Origin: Burkholderiales bacterium
Lineage (GTDB): Bacteria; Pseudomonadota; Gammaproteobacteria; Burkholderiales; Burkholderiaceae_C
DNA length: 64,000 bases
Direction of reading: 5' to 3'
Assembly: GCA_947372225.1 (NCBI GenBank)
Contig: CANBSV010000004.1
Coordinates: 1 to 64,000 of the forward strand
Under the pieces are notes generated by a model. It did not search any database. It saw only the letters and a list, made by a program, of their open reading frames with translations, and was not told the origin of the DNA. This document shows, in pieces, positions 21,241-30,791 of this stretch (its first letter is position 1; each line of letters begins with the position of its first letter). Made by a program: the position numbers and the translations under genes.

Positions 21241-23541
21241 TCAGTGAGCGGGCGCGGTGTCGGTGGGCGCTGCCACGGCATGCGCCTGGGTCTGCGCAAA
21301 CTTCGAAAATGATAGCGAAACTTGCGCCCCCCGAACCACCGGTATTCCCTGCGCTTCTTCGCTGTCGGTCACGACCACGTTCATGAGGCGCGCACGGGCG
21401 CCATGTTCGTCAGCAATCTTCTTCACCACGGCCAGTCCGAGCCCGGTGCCCTTGGCCTTGGTGGTGACGTACGGCTCGAATGCGCGCTTGAGCACCTTGT
21501 CCGGGAAACCGGGTCCGTTGTCGGCAACGTGCAGCCGCACCGACCGCATGGCGCCGGCCTCGTTGCGTGCCACCTCGGTCCTGACAGTCACCCGCGCCTT
21601 GCCGCGCGACTGATCGGTGACGGCGTCGAGCGCGTTTTGAACAAGGTTGTGGATGACCTGACGCAGTTGGGTCGCGTCACCCACTATCAGCGGCAGGTCG
21701 GCCGCCGGCGTGAACACCAAGGTGCCATCTTCCTGCGCGGTGGCATACAGCGTGAGGACCTCGCCCACGAGCACGTTGAGATCGAGCGGGCTCAGATGGG
21801 CTGCGGGCAGCCGTGCGTAATCGCGGAACTCGTTGACCAGCGTCTTCATCGCCTGTACCTGCGTGACGATGGTGCCCACGGCGCGCACCAGCATGGCCTG
21901 ATCGGCACCTTCAAGCTTGGACGCCAGCTTGTGCTCGAGCCGCTCGGCCGACAGCTGGATCGGCGTGAGCGGGTTCTTGATCTCATGGGCGAGCCGCCTC
22001 GCGACCTCGCTCCAGGCCTCGATGCGCTGTGCGGACACCACCTCGGTGATGTCGTCGAAGACCATCAGGTGGGCGCCTTGCGGCATGTCGGCTCCGCGCA
22101 CCAACAGGTTCAGCGTGTCGAGGTTGGGGCCCGTTTGCAACTCGAAGGCATCTTGCCAGTGCCCACGCTCGCCGGAGTCCGGGCCATCGGCCTGCGACTC
22201 GAACCGATGCCACACCGCCGCGCCAAAGGACTCGAGGCCTTCAACCTCTTCCAGCCGACGCCCCTGATAAGCCGACAGCGGCAACCGCACGATGCGCGTG
22301 GCGCCAGGGTTGACGGTGTCGATGCGCCCGTCACGGTCGAACACGATGACGCCGGCAGTCAGGTTGTCGAGGATGGTCTGCAGATTGGCGCGCGCGCCTT
22401 CGACCTGAGAGACGCTGCGCTGCACCAGCGCACGCGCCTCGGACAACTGCTCGGTCATGTCCGCGAAGGAGCGGGTCAAGCCGCCGAGTTCGTCGCGCGA
22501 ATCGAAGACCCGCTTGACGCCCAGATCTCCCTTGGCCACCTGCCGCACGCCTTCGGCCAGCAAGAGCAGTGGCTGCGCGAGCTGGTTGGACAACGTCACC
22601 GCCAGCAACAAGGCGCCGAACACCGCAAGAATCAGCGTGAGGGTCAGCGTGCCGATGTACATCTTGCGCAGCCCCTCGCGGGCCAGCGAGCGCTGCTGGT
22701 ATTCGCGGTACGCCGACTGAACGGCCATCGCGTGGGTGGCCAGCGACGCCGGCAGCAGCGTGGTGACCAGCAGGTAGCGCTCCTGGCGCGCGAGCGCAAT
22801 GTCCGCGCTGGGCACCAGCGCGAGTGCGCGGATGCGAGCCGGTCCGCTGCCCATGGCTGGCGCGCCGGAGCCGTCGTCGTCCAGACCCTCGATCCGTGCG
22901 GCCACGCGCGAATGTCGGGCGTTGCTCAGCAAAGCGGGCGATGGTCTGTCGGGCTTTTGCAAGTCGGCCGAACGGGCCACCGACAAAAGCACCTGGCCGG
23001 CGCCATTGACGATGGCCAGATCGTTCGCCGCCAATTGCTCGCGCAAACGCTCGAGCGCGAGCGGCTGCACCTCGCCGCCTGAGTCGCCCAGCCGCTCGGC
23101 CGCCAGTTGGGCCTGGTGAGACACGTCGTTGAGTTGTGCGTCGAGCGTGCCGCGGCCCAGCGCCAGGCCCGCATCGAGCGCACCTTCGACCTTGACGTCG
23201 AACCAGCTCTCGATGCCGCGCGAGACGAACTGGTAGCTCACCGCGTAGATGAGCACGCCGGGCAGCACGCCCACGAGTGCAAAGATGGCCGCCAGCTTGA
23301 GGAGCAGCCGCCCGCCGAACTTGCCTTGCTGAGCCCGAACCCACATGCGAACGGCCGCGATGCCGATCACCAGCACGAGCAGCACCGCCACCACGATGTT
23401 GAGCCAGAACAGCCACTCATAGTGGCGCTCGTAGAACGAGCGGTTGTTCGTGGTGATGGACAACAAGAACGTCAGCACCAGGCTGGCGCCGGTGACGACC
23501 ACCAGCGAGATGATCCAGGCCCAGCGGTTGGCTTTGGTCAT
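21241..23541 (-). CDS. ntrY: NtrY-like membrane sensor histidine kinase
   Basis: A 766-residue kinase started at the ATG at 23541, after AGGA (a GTG lies two codons upstream). Three N-terminal membrane helices lie at about residues 6-29, 42-66 and 77-97. A periplasmic portion leads to a fourth helix (IGTLTLTLILAVFGALLL) and a HAMP domain. Then come a PAS domain (LDNLTAGVIVFDRDG) and HisKA with AHEIKNPLTPIQ. The ATPase has LVQNALDAV, DNGPGF and GTGLGLAVV. The four-helix plus HAMP plus PAS layout is that of NtrY. Phosphotransfer to the adjacent ntrX product is expected. Confidence 0.93.
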   Translation of the reverse strand: MTKANRWAWIISLVVVTGASLVLTFLLSITTNNRSFYERHYEWLFWLNIVVAVLLVLVIGIAAVRMWVRAQQGKFGGRLLLKLAAIFALVGVLPGVLIYAVSYQFVSRGIESWFDVKVEGALDAGLALGRGTLDAQLNDVSHQAQLAAERLGDSGGEVQPLALERLREQLAANDLAIVNGAGQVLLSVARSADLQKPDRPSPALLSNARHSRVAARIEGLDDDGSGAPAMGSGPARIRALALVPSADIALARQERYLLVTTLLPASLATHAMAVQSAYREYQQRSLAREGLRKMYIGTLTLTLILAVFGALLLAVTLSNQLAQPLLLLAEGVRQVAKGDLGVKRVFDSRDELGGLTRSFADMTEQLSEARALVQRSVSQVEGARANLQTILDNLTAGVIVFDRDGRIDTVNPGATRIVRLPLSAYQGRRLEEVEGLESFGAAVWHRFESQADGPDSGERGHWQDAFELQTGPNLDTLNLLVRGADMPQGAHLMVFDDITEVVSAQRIEAWSEVARRLAHEIKNPLTPIQLSAERLEHKLASKLEGADQAMLVRAVGTIVTQVQAMKTLVNEFRDYARLPAAHLSPLDLNVLVGEVLTLYATAQEDGTLVFTPAADLPLIVGDATQLRQVIHNLVQNALDAVTDQSRGKARVTVRTEVARNEAGAMRSVRLHVADNGPGFPDKVLKRAFEPYVTTKAKGTGLGLAVVKKIADEHGARARLMNVVVTDSEEAQGIPVVRGAQVSLSFSKFAQTQAHAVAAPTDTAPAH

Positions 23542-23550
23542 CGGCACATC

Positions 23551-24159
23551 CTAGGGCGCAGCCAAGCGCTGAACCCTCTCGAGCTTCAACAGCCAGTCCG
23601 GCTGGCCACCGATGCCGATTTGCATCGGGCGAGGCAACATGGTGGTGTCGAGCTTGTAGCTGAATTCCACGTAGTACTTCGAGCCGGCATCGAGCTGCCC
23701 CGGCTCGGCCAACCGCCAGCCGGTCATACGGCGCACCGCGGTAACCGCCTCGGCGACGCTGTCGAAGTTCTGGTTCAACCCGCCGAAGCTGACGCGGTAC
23801 GAACGGGTGAGCGGCTGGTAGGCCAGCCGCCAGGTGCGGCTGACGTGGCTGACCGCTTGGTCGCGCCAGTACCAGCGCTCACGAAACAGTGCGGCCTCGG
23901 CCACGAAATGCAGCGGAACGCCCTTGAGCAAGGCATCTTCGACGCTGGGGGGAAGATCAAAGCGCACAGCGAAATTGACCGCCACGCCGTCGTCGTTGTG
24001 AACGAGCTCGAACACGCTGAGTTCGGGCGTGCTCTCACCGGCCCAAGCGGCACAGCACCCCAAGAGACAGGCCAGCAACCACAGGCGCAGTAGGCGCGGC
24101 CACCGGTTGCCTATCGCACCGGGCCTGGGAGAGCAGTGATCCGTTGCGTGGAGTTGCAC
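23551..24159 (-). CDS. DUF4390 exported protein
   Basis: A 202-residue protein. No in-frame ATG precedes the conserved part, so the GTG at 24159 is taken as start. A hydrophobic leader (LLRLWLLACLLGCCAAWAG) ends near residue 41. The remainder matches the DUF4390 pattern: FELVHNDDGVAVNFAVRFDLP, FRERWYWRD, RTWRLAYQPLTRSYRV. It lies between rsmB (15 bp) and ntrY (9 bp), a conserved order. Its function is unknown. Periplasmic location and linkage to NtrY suggest it may influence that sensor, which is inference. Confidence 0.85.
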   Translation of the reverse strand: MQLHATDHCSPRPGAIGNRWPRLLRLWLLACLLGCCAAWAGESTPELSVFELVHNDDGVAVNFAVRFDLPPSVEDALLKGVPLHFVAEAALFRERWYWRDQAVSHVSRTWRLAYQPLTRSYRVSFGGLNQNFDSVAEAVTAVRRMTGWRLAEPGQLDAGSKYYVEFSYKLDTTMLPRPMQIGIGGQPDWLLKLERVQRLAAP

Positions 24160-24174
24160 AGCAGTGCCCCGGGG

Positions 24175-25542
24175 TCAGTTCTTGATCAGCAGCGCGTAGA
24201 AAAATCCATCGGCGGGCACCGCGTTTTCAGCTGAATTGCCCGCTGAACCATTGTCGGCCAGCGGCAGCAGATGACCGGGTGAGAGCGGCTGTTCGGCGAA
24301 CCGGGCGTCCATGTTGCGTTGCAAAAATACGTCGATCTGGTCCTGTCCCTCGGCCTTGAACACCGAGCAGGTGCAGTAGAGCAAGCGCCCGCCGGACTTG
24401 AGCAGTGGCCACACTGCCGCGAGCAGCCGCGCTTGCAGCGCAGCCAGCGCGGAGATGTCGCTGGCGCGGCGCAGCCAGCGCACGTCGGGATGACGGCGCA
24501 CGATGCCCGACGCCGAGCATGGCGCATCGAGCAAGATGGCATCGAAGGGCCGGCCGTCCCACCAATCGGCAGGCTCGCCGGCATCGCCCGCGCAAAGCGT
24601 TGCCGAGAGATGCAGCCGATCGAGCGTTTCTTGCACCCGCGCCAGGCGCAGCGCGTCCTGGTCGAGTGCCAGCACGTCGAGATCGGCCAGTTCCAGCAGG
24701 TGCGCTGTCTTGCCTCCCGGCGCGGCGCAGGCATCGAGCACCCGCGCACCCGGCGGCAACGCCGCACCGGCGAGCAGCAGCGGCGCGGCGCGCTGCGCGG
24801 ATTCGTCCTGCACCGACACATCCCCATCGGCAAACCCGGGCAGGCGCTGCACGGGGCACGGTGCGTCGAGCAGCACGCCGTGCTCGCCCACCGGCCGCGC
24901 GCTCAGGCCGGCGCCTGCCAGACGCTGCAGGTATTGCGCCACGCTGCCATGTCGCGCGTTGACGCGCAGGGTCATCGGCGGGCGCAAGTCGTTGGCTTCG
25001 AGCAGCGCGGGCCACTGCTCCGGCCAGTCGGCTTGCAGTCGTTCGATCCACCACTGCGGGTGGTTGTGGCGTGCGCTGGGTGTGCCTTGCGCCACCTCGA
25101 CCACAGCCGAGCGCTCGCGCAGAAAGCGCCGCAGCACAGCGTTGATGAACGAGGCGCTGGCAGGGTGCCTCTGGCGCGCGGCGGTCACCGCCTGATCGAC
25201 CAGCGTGTGGTCGGCGTAAGGCGCCTGCCCATCGGGCCACAGCAGCGCCAGCGCGCTCAGCAGCAGGGCATCGACTGCCTTGGGTGGCGCCTTGGGTACC
25301 AGCACCACACGCGCAGCCAGCGCCTGGCCGAGACGACGCAGCACATGAAAGCTCAGTGACTGAACGCCGGGGCGCACGTCGTTCGGGCAACGAGCGAGCG
25401 CGGCAGTCAGGGACTGGCCAGCGCGCACTGCCGCGACCGCGTCAGCGGTCAGGCCCAGCAACCGGGACAGCGCCGGGGTGGCGCCCGCAGGGGTGCCGGG
25501 ATCGCCGGCGGACGGGGGGAGTGCGTTGCCGGTTGGATTCAC
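24175..25542 (-). CDS. rsmB: 16S rRNA (cytosine-967 C5) methyltransferase
   Basis: A 455-residue enzyme that methylates C967 of 16S rRNA using SAM. The N-terminal NusB-like helical domain covers about residues 25-165. The catalytic domain has the SAM motif LDACAAPGGKTAHLLEL and two cysteines, in DAPCSASG and LYCTCSV, both needed by the RsmB/RsmF class. Start at MNPTGNALPP. It heads the rsmB-DUF4390-ntrY-ntrX unit. Confidence 0.95.
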   Translation of the reverse strand: MNPTGNALPPSAGDPGTPAGATPALSRLLGLTADAVAAVRAGQSLTAALARCPNDVRPGVQSLSFHVLRRLGQALAARVVLVPKAPPKAVDALLLSALALLWPDGQAPYADHTLVDQAVTAARQRHPASASFINAVLRRFLRERSAVVEVAQGTPSARHNHPQWWIERLQADWPEQWPALLEANDLRPPMTLRVNARHGSVAQYLQRLAGAGLSARPVGEHGVLLDAPCPVQRLPGFADGDVSVQDESAQRAAPLLLAGAALPPGARVLDACAAPGGKTAHLLELADLDVLALDQDALRLARVQETLDRLHLSATLCAGDAGEPADWWDGRPFDAILLDAPCSASGIVRRHPDVRWLRRASDISALAALQARLLAAVWPLLKSGGRLLYCTCSVFKAEGQDQIDVFLQRNMDARFAEQPLSPGHLLPLADNGSAGNSAENAVPADGFFYALLIKN

Positions 25543-25617
25543 CCTTGGAAGTCTACGGGTCGTCGAATGGGGTTACGCTTGTTTGGAACCACCCAGAAAA
25601 ACAAGGAGACGCGCCCC

Positions 25618-26349
25618 ATGCCCGTTGATCCGGACACCACGATCTTCAGGAGCGAAGAGCAGTTGGCGGCCATGAGCGCGTCGCAGCGCATCCGCTACAG
25701 GCTGGTCGCCGCCGATTGCCGCTATCACGCCAACGACAACATCTCCGCCTACATGCAAGAAGGTGAGCTGGACGAGTTGCGCGCCGAGGTGCAAGACAAG
25801 ATGCAGCAGGTCCTCGAGGCACTGGTGATCGACACCGACAGCGACCACAACACGCGCGAGACCGCGCAGCGTGTGGCCAAGATGTTCCTGACTGAGGTGT
25901 TTGGCGGGCGTTACACGCCGATGCCGTCCGTCACCGAATTTCCGAACATCTCTCGGCTCAACGAGCTGATGATCGTGGGCCCGGTCACCGTGCGCAGCGC
26001 GTGCTCGCACCACCTGTGTCCGATCATGGGCCGGGTGTGGATCGGCGTCCTGCCCAACGAACACTCCAACCTGATCGGCCTGTCCAAGTACTCGCGGATC
26101 TGTGAATGGATCATGAGCCGGCCGCAAATCCAGGAAGAAGCGGTGACGATGTTGGCCAACGAGCTGCAAGACCGCGTCAAGCCCGACGGACTGGCCATCG
26201 TGATGGAGGCCGATCATTTCTGCATGCACTGGCGCGGCGTGAAGGACACTTCAGCCAAGATGGTCAACAGCGTGATGCGCGGCGCCTTCCTGAAAGACCC
26301 CAACCTGCGCCGCGAATTTCTGTCCCTGCTCGACCAGACCAAGAGCTGA
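25618..26349 (+). CDS. folE: GTP cyclohydrolase I
   Basis: A 243-residue enzyme converting GTP to 7,8-dihydroneopterin triphosphate, the first step of folate synthesis. The ATG at 25618 follows AAGGAG. Zinc and substrate motifs are SACSHHLCPIMG and HFCMHWRGVKD; GLSKYSRI is the family signature. The length is typical once an N-terminal extension of about 45 residues is counted. The next gene, a BLUF photoreceptor, begins 37 bp downstream on the same strand with no terminator between, so the two are probably co-transcribed. Confidence 0.96.
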   Translation: MPVDPDTTIFRSEEQLAAMSASQRIRYRLVAADCRYHANDNISAYMQEGELDELRAEVQDKMQQVLEALVIDTDSDHNTRETAQRVAKMFLTEVFGGRYTPMPSVTEFPNISRLNELMIVGPVTVRSACSHHLCPIMGRVWIGVLPNEHSNLIGLSKYSRICEWIMSRPQIQEEAVTMLANELQDRVKPDGLAIVMEADHFCMHWRGVKDTSAKMVNSVMRGAFLKDPNLRREFLSLLDQTKS

Positions 26350-26385
26350 CCGTTCGAACCCCCGCCAGCCGCCCAGGAGAAACCC

Positions 26386-26814
26386 ATGCTCGTGCGCTTG
26401 ATGTATGCCAGCCGCGCCGCCGATTCCGTCGATCAGGACACTCTGGCTGCGATCCTCAAGAAGTCCAAGGCCAACAACCCCGGGATAGGCGTGACCGGAG
26501 TGCTGTGCTTTTCCGGCGGCATCTTTTTGCAGGTGCTCGAGGGCGGACGTTCGCCGGTCAGCGCGCTCTACAACCGCATCGCCAACGACCCGCGGCACCA
26601 CGACGTGGTGCTGCTGAGCTATGAGGAAATTGGCGAACGCAGCTTTGCCAGCTGGTCGATGGGGCAGGTCAACCTCAACCGGCTGAATCCGGGCCTGCTG
26701 CTGAAGTATTCGGAGCGCCCGGAGCTCGACCCTTACGCGGTGTCAGGTCAGGTGTCGCTCGCGCTGTTCAACGAGTTGGTGGCCACCGCCTCGATCATGG
26801 GCCAGGGCTGCTGA
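26386..26814 (+). CDS. BLUF-domain blue-light photoreceptor
   Basis: A 142-residue protein consisting of a single BLUF domain plus a short C-terminal helix region. Key positions are visible: the flavin-proximal Tyr in LMYASRA, Asn in NNPGIGVTGVL, Gln in FLQVLEGG and Trp/Met in SFASWSMG. BLUF domains bind FAD and switch hydrogen bonding in blue light. No effector domain is attached, so it should act through a partner. The best local candidate is the folE product, encoded immediately upstream. RBS CAGGAGAAA. Confidence 0.93.
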   Translation: MLVRLMYASRAADSVDQDTLAAILKKSKANNPGIGVTGVLCFSGGIFLQVLEGGRSPVSALYNRIANDPRHHDVVLLSYEEIGERSFASWSMGQVNLNRLNPGLLLKYSERPELDPYAVSGQVSLALFNELVATASIMGQGC

Positions 26815-26832
26815 GCCGGGGCTTGTCGGCCG

Positions 26833-27378
26833 TCACAGGGTGCCGGCCACCCTGAAGCCAAACAGGTGGGCGATGACCCACGTCGGGAACTGCCGCACAG
26901 CCCGGTTGTAGTGATCGGTCGCCACGTTGAACTGATCGCGGGCAAACGCCAGTGTGTTGTCAGCGGCCGTCAGCTGCTCGACGAGAAACTCGGTCTCCAG
27001 ACCACTCAGGCGCTCGTGACCGGCAGGCAATGCGGCCAGCAGGCGCTGGCGTGCCGAGGTCAGTACCGACTCGGCCAGACGCACACTGCTCGCCAAGGGG
27101 GCGGAGGCGGGTTGCGCCAGCAGCGCATCACCGGCCCCCTGCAACTGGGCGCAAGCGGCCCGAACGGCATCGCTCCACTGCGTGGACGGCTCGAGGACCG
27201 GGGCCAGCCCATCGCACCAGCGCAGCAACAGGTCGTGGCGCTGCCGGATCTGCGACTCGAGCGGCGCGATGGCGCGAGCGATCGCGTTGCGCAAGGCAAC
27301 CAGGCGGTTGTAGGCGCCCACGCCCCAGAACAGCAACAGCGCGCACAACGCCAACAAGGCGATCTGGGTGGTGCTCAT
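26833..27378 (-). CDS. LemA-family membrane-anchored protein
   Basis: A 181-residue protein with one N-terminal membrane helix (IALLALCALLLFWGVGAY), then YNRLVALRNAIARA and a helical body. The C-terminal signature NVATDHYNRAVRQFPTWVIAHLFGF is that of LemA. Members form three-helix cytoplasmic or periplasmic bundles of unclear role. It is convergent with the BLUF gene and 39 bp downstream of proA on the same strand. Confidence 0.88.
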   Translation of the reverse strand: MSTTQIALLALCALLLFWGVGAYNRLVALRNAIARAIAPLESQIRQRHDLLLRWCDGLAPVLEPSTQWSDAVRAACAQLQGAGDALLAQPASAPLASSVRLAESVLTSARQRLLAALPAGHERLSGLETEFLVEQLTAADNTLAFARDQFNVATDHYNRAVRQFPTWVIAHLFGFRVAGTL

Positions 27379-27417
27379 GCGGGAGCGATCACTGCGTCAG
27401 CCGCGACACGGTTCGGC

Positions 27418-28698
27418 TCAAGTGCGCACTTCGCCCTGCCCCAGCACGACCCACTTCAACGAGGTCAGTCCCTCCAGGCCCACCGGGCCGCGGGCGTGCA
27501 GCTTGTCGGTGCTGATGCCGATTTCGGCGCCCAGGCCGTATTCGAAGCCGTCGGCAAAGCGCGTGCTGGCGTTGACCATCACGCTGGATGAGTCGACCTC
27601 GCGCACAAAACGCATGGCGCTCGGATGGTGCTCGGTCAGGATGGCGTCGGTGTGGTGCGAACCGCAGCGGTTGATGTGCGCGATGGCCTCGTCCAGATCG
27701 GCCACCACCTTGACGCTGATGATGGGCGCCAGGTACTCCTCGAACCAGTCCTGCTCGGTGGCCGCCACCACGCGCGCGCCGGGGACGCCCGACAGCAACG
27801 CCACGCTGGCAGCATCGCCGCGCATCTCGACGCCCTTCGCGGCAAACAGCGCGCCGATGCGCGGCAGGAACTCACCGGCAACCGCCGCGTGAACCAGCAG
27901 CGACTCGGCGGCGTTGCACGGGCTGTACTTCTGCGTCTTGGCGTTGTCGGTGACGCGCAGCGCCAGCGCCATCTCGGCAGTGGCATCGACGTAGACATGA
28001 CAGTTGCCGTCGAGGTGCTTGATCACGGGCACCTTGGCCTCGCGCGAGATGCGCTCGATGAGCCCCTTGCCGCCCCGCGGAATGATCACGTCCACCGCTT
28101 CGGGCGAGGCGATCAGGTGGCCCACGGCGGCACGGTCGGTGGTCTCCACCAGCTGCACGGCTTCAGCGGGCAAACCGGCTTCCACCAAGGCGGCTTGCAC
28201 CAGCTTCCACAGCGCCAGGTTGGAGTGGATGGCCTCGGAGCCACCGCGCAAGATGCACGCGTTGCCGCTCTTGATGGACAGCGAGGCCGCCTCGATCGTC
28301 ACGTTGGGCCGGCTCTCGTAGATCATGCCGAACACGCCCAGCGGCACGCGCATCTGGCCCACCGAAATGCCGCTCGGGCGCTGGCGCAAGTGGGTGATCT
28401 CGCCGATCGGATCGGGCATGGCGGCGATCTGCTCGCAGCCTTCGGCCACGGTGGCGATCACCGCGTCGGTGAGCTTGAGCCGGTCGACCATGGCCGCGGG
28501 CGTGCCGGCCGCGGTGGCTGCGGCCAGATCGAGCGCGTTGGCCTCGCGCAGCGCGGCGGGGTCCGCGCGCAGCAAGCGCGCCAGCGCCACCAGCGCAAGG
28601 TTGCGTGCGGCCGTGGGGGCAGCGGCCATGCGGGCGCTGGCAGCGCGGGCGGCCAAGCCCATGCGGGCGATCAGGGCTTGCAGGTCGGGCGTGGTCAT
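27418..28698 (-). CDS. proA: Gamma-glutamyl phosphate reductase
   Basis: A 426-residue NADPH-dependent enzyme making glutamate-5-semialdehyde, the second step of proline synthesis. The start is [10 protein letters not shown] at 28698; the longer frame is not conserved-looking. The catalytic cysteine is seen in [12 protein letters not shown]. Other family marks are [22 protein letters not shown] and [12 protein letters not shown]. proB is not in the window. metW lies 53 bp upstream on the same strand. Confidence 0.96.
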   Translation of the reverse strand: MTTPDLQALIARMGLAARAASARMAAAPTAARNLALVALARLLRADPAALREANALDLAAATAAGTPAAMVDRLKLTDAVIATVAEGCEQIAAMPDPIGEITHLRQRPSGISVGQMRVPLGVFGMIYESRPNVTIEAASLSIKSGNACILRGGSEAIHSNLALWKLVQAALVEAGLPAEAVQLVETTDRAAVGHLIASPEAVDVIIPRGGKGLIERISREAKVPVIKHLDGNCHVYVDATAEMALALRVTDNAKTQKYSPCNAAESLLVHAAVAGEFLPRIGALFAAKGVEMRGDAASVALLSGVPGARVVAATEQDWFEEYLAPIISVKVVADLDEAIAHINRCGSHHTDAILTEHHPSAMRFVREVDSSSVMVNASTRFADGFEYGLGAEIGISTDKLHARGPVGLEGLTSLKWVVLGQGEVRT

Positions 28699-28751
28699 CG
28701 CAAAAAACTCCACATCAGGGACAAAACAAACGCAGCGGGCGCGGCAAGGTC

Positions 28752-29336
28752 CTAGCCGCGCTCGAACTTGAACACCGCGGTGCTGGCCATCAGGTTGGGC
28801 CAGCGACGCACGCAAGCGCCGTCCTGGATGCCGAACGCATCGAGCACACGCAGCCCGCAACGCTGCGCCAGCCCTTCGAAATCAGCATAGGTGCTCACGC
28901 GGATATTGGGCGTGTCGTACCACTCGTAGGGCAGCGCACGGGTCACGGGCATGCGCCCGCCGATGACGCTGAGCCGGTTGGGCCAATGCGCGAAATTCGG
29001 GAACGACACGATGCCGATGCGCCCGACGCGGGCGGTCTCGAGCAGCATGCTCTCGGTGTTGCGCAGGTGCTGGAGCGTGTCAAGCTGCAGCACCACATCG
29101 AAGCTTTGGTCATCGAAGATGGCCAGGCCTTCTTCGAGGTTCAGCTGGATCACGTTGACGCCGCGCTGCTCGCACGCCAGCACATTGGCGTCGGCGATTT
29201 CGATGCCATAGCCGGTGCACTGGCGTTGGTCGCGCAAGTAGGCCAGCGTCTCGCCCGAGCCGCAGCCCAGATCGAGCACGCGCGAACCGGGCGGCACCAA
29301 TGAGGCGATCAGCTCGAGTGCTTGATGGTTGTTCAT
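28752..29336 (-). CDS. metW: MetW methionine biosynthesis protein
   Basis: A 194-residue protein with a class I methyltransferase-like fold: SAM motif [15 protein letters not shown], then [15 protein letters not shown] and [14 protein letters not shown], which are characteristic of MetW. MetW acts with MetX in homoserine acylation. Its ATG overlaps the metX stop (ATGA), giving translational coupling. Control by the SAM-II-like element upstream of metX would cover both genes. Confidence 0.95.
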   Translation of the reverse strand: MNNHQALELIASLVPPGSRVLDLGCGSGETLAYLRDQRQCTGYGIEIADANVLACEQRGVNVIQLNLEEGLAIFDDQSFDVVLQLDTLQHLRNTESMLLETARVGRIGIVSFPNFAHWPNRLSVIGGRMPVTRALPYEWYDTPNIRVSTYADFEGLAQRCGLRVLDAFGIQDGACVRRWPNLMASTAVFKFERG

Positions 29337-30487
29337 CGCGCGGCCTCCGGGGCGATCTCGCTGGCGATGTGCTCGAAGCGCGCGCGCAGCACGCCGTGGT
29401 AGCGAGCGTCGTCAAGCAAGAAGGCGTCGTGCCCGTGCGGCGCGGCGATTTCGGCGTAACTGACGTCGAGCCGGTTGTCGAGCAGCGCCTTGACGATCTC
29501 GCGTGAGCGCGCCGGCGGAAAGCGCCAGTCGGTGGTGAAACTCACCAGCTGGAATTTCGCGCGCGCCTTGGCGAATGCGGCCGACAGGTTGCCGCCGTGC
29601 TCACGCGCAGGATCGAAGTAGTCGAGCACCCGGGTGATCAGCAAGTAGCTGTTGGCGTCGAAATACTCGCTGAACTTGTCGCCCTGGTGGCGCAGGTAGC
29701 TCTCGATCTCGAACTCGATGTCTTGCGTGGTGTATCGCGGCTCGGTGGCATCGCGCAGGTTGCGGCCGAACTTGGCGGCCATCGTGTCGTCGCTCAGATA
29801 GGTGATGTGGCCGATCATGCGAGCCACCCGCAGGCCACGCTTGGGGACCACGCCATGCGCCTGATAGTGGCCCGCGTGGAAGTCGGGGTCGGTCACGATG
29901 GCGCGACGGGCCACCTCGTTGAACGCGATGTTCTGGGCCGACAGATTCGGCGCCGTCGCGATGGCGATGCAGTGCCTGATGCGCTGCGGGTAACGGATCG
30001 CCCAGTCGAGTGCCTGCATGCCGCCCAGGCTGCCGCCGATCACCGCAGCGAGTTGGGTGATCCCCAGCGCTTCGCACAGGCGTGCTTGCGCGTCGACCCA
30101 GTCTTCGACGGTGACCACCGGGAAGTCGGCGCCGTACGGCTGCTGGGTGGCCGGGTTGAGGTGCGTCGGACCCGTCGAGCCGAAGCACGATCCGGGGTTG
30201 TTGACGCCGATCACGAAGAAACGGTCCGTGTCCAGCGGCTTGCCCGGGCCCACCAGGTTGTCCCACCAGCCGGTGCTTCTGGAATCGCCCTCGTAGACAC
30301 CCGCGACGTGGTGGCTGGCATTGAGCGCGTGGCACACCAGCACCGCGTTCGAGCGCTCGGCGTTGAGCGAGCCGTAGGTCTCGAACATCAGCGTGTAGTC
30401 GCGCAACACCGCACCGCTGCGCAGCGGCAGTGGCTGCGCGAACGACATCGTTTGCGGTCGGACGTGTCCCAGCAAATTCATCAACAT
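29333..30487 (-). CDS. metX: Homoserine O-acyltransferase
   Basis: A 384-residue alpha/beta-hydrolase-fold enzyme that acylates homoserine in methionine synthesis. The nucleophile lies in [12 protein letters not shown]; the acid and His lie near the C-terminus ([10 protein letters not shown]). [11 protein letters not shown] is a family signature. Whether the acyl group is acetyl or succinyl is not decided here. The start is uncertain: ATG at 30487 or 30481, neither with a good ribosome binding site. A leader of about 150 nt carries a SAM-II-type riboswitch. Confidence 0.95.
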   Translation of the reverse strand: MLMNLLGHVRPQTMSFAQPLPLRSGAVLRDYTLMFETYGSLNAERSNAVLVCHALNASHHVAGVYEGDSRSTGWWDNLVGPGKPLDTDRFFVIGVNNPGSCFGSTGPTHLNPATQQPYGADFPVVTVEDWVDAQARLCEALGITQLAAVIGGSLGGMQALDWAIRYPQRIRHCIAIATAPNLSAQNIAFNEVARRAIVTDPDFHAGHYQAHGVVPKRGLRVARMIGHITYLSDDTMAAKFGRNLRDATEPRYTTQDIEFEIESYLRHQGDKFSEYFDANSYLLITRVLDYFDPAREHGGNLSAAFAKARAKFQLVSFTTDWRFPPARSREIVKALLDNRLDVSYAEIAAPHGHDAFLLDDARYHGVLRARFEHIASEIAPEAAR

Positions 30488-30583
30488 GCACACGGTACGC
30501 GGCCGGCCGCTCGGCGGCTCAAGCCTGGGTCAAGGGGGCGGCGACGGGCGCCGGCGGACGCGCAAAAAGCGGGGTCTCGGAAA

Positions 30584-30637
30584 TCCTGTGTTTAGCGGGT
30601 TTTGTAGAGCGCCCGCAAGCCGGAGCAAATCAGCGCT
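30584..30637 (-). ncRNA. SAM-II (SAM_alpha) riboswitch in metX leader
   Basis: On the minus strand a P1 stem AGCGC/GCGCU encloses a loop with the conserved UGAUUU and UUGC. After the stem come an A-rich CAAAA joint and then CCCGCUAAA. The UUGCGG/CCGCUAA pairing gives the SAM-II pseudoknot, with UCC/GGA as an outer helix. Order and spacing match the SAM-II aptamer as I recall it. It starts about 7 nt after a TATACT element, so the RNA would begin at the aptamer. A C-rich segment and U5 run (minus strand, about 30575-30565) may belong to the expression platform, which I could not resolve. Confidence 0.82.
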
Positions 30638-30643
30638 GGAGCC

Positions 30644-30649
30644 AGTATA
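30644..30649 (-). promoter_or_regulatory. Probable -10 element of the metX-metW promoter
   Basis: TATACT on the minus strand. The transcript would begin near 30637, exactly at the 5' side of the SAM-II P1 stem. The -35 candidate at 17-bp spacing (CTGGAG) is weak. Confidence 0.55.
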
Positions 30650-30791
30650 GCCAGCCACCCCGACGGCTCCAGCAGAGCACCACGGCGCCCAGAACAAGGC
30701 GGATTGCAAGGGTCTGTTCCCGAGCCGCTACGTCGCTCCAGCGGCTAGGATCATCCGGACCGGCCGTCGGGCCGCTTTGTGAGGAACGCCC

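Noticed and set aside
30488..30583. A complete terminator-type expression platform after the SAM-II aptamer
   Set aside because: CCCCGC-U5 is present, but the partner strand lies inside the aptamer pseudoknot, so a SAM-induced terminator could not be drawn with confidence.
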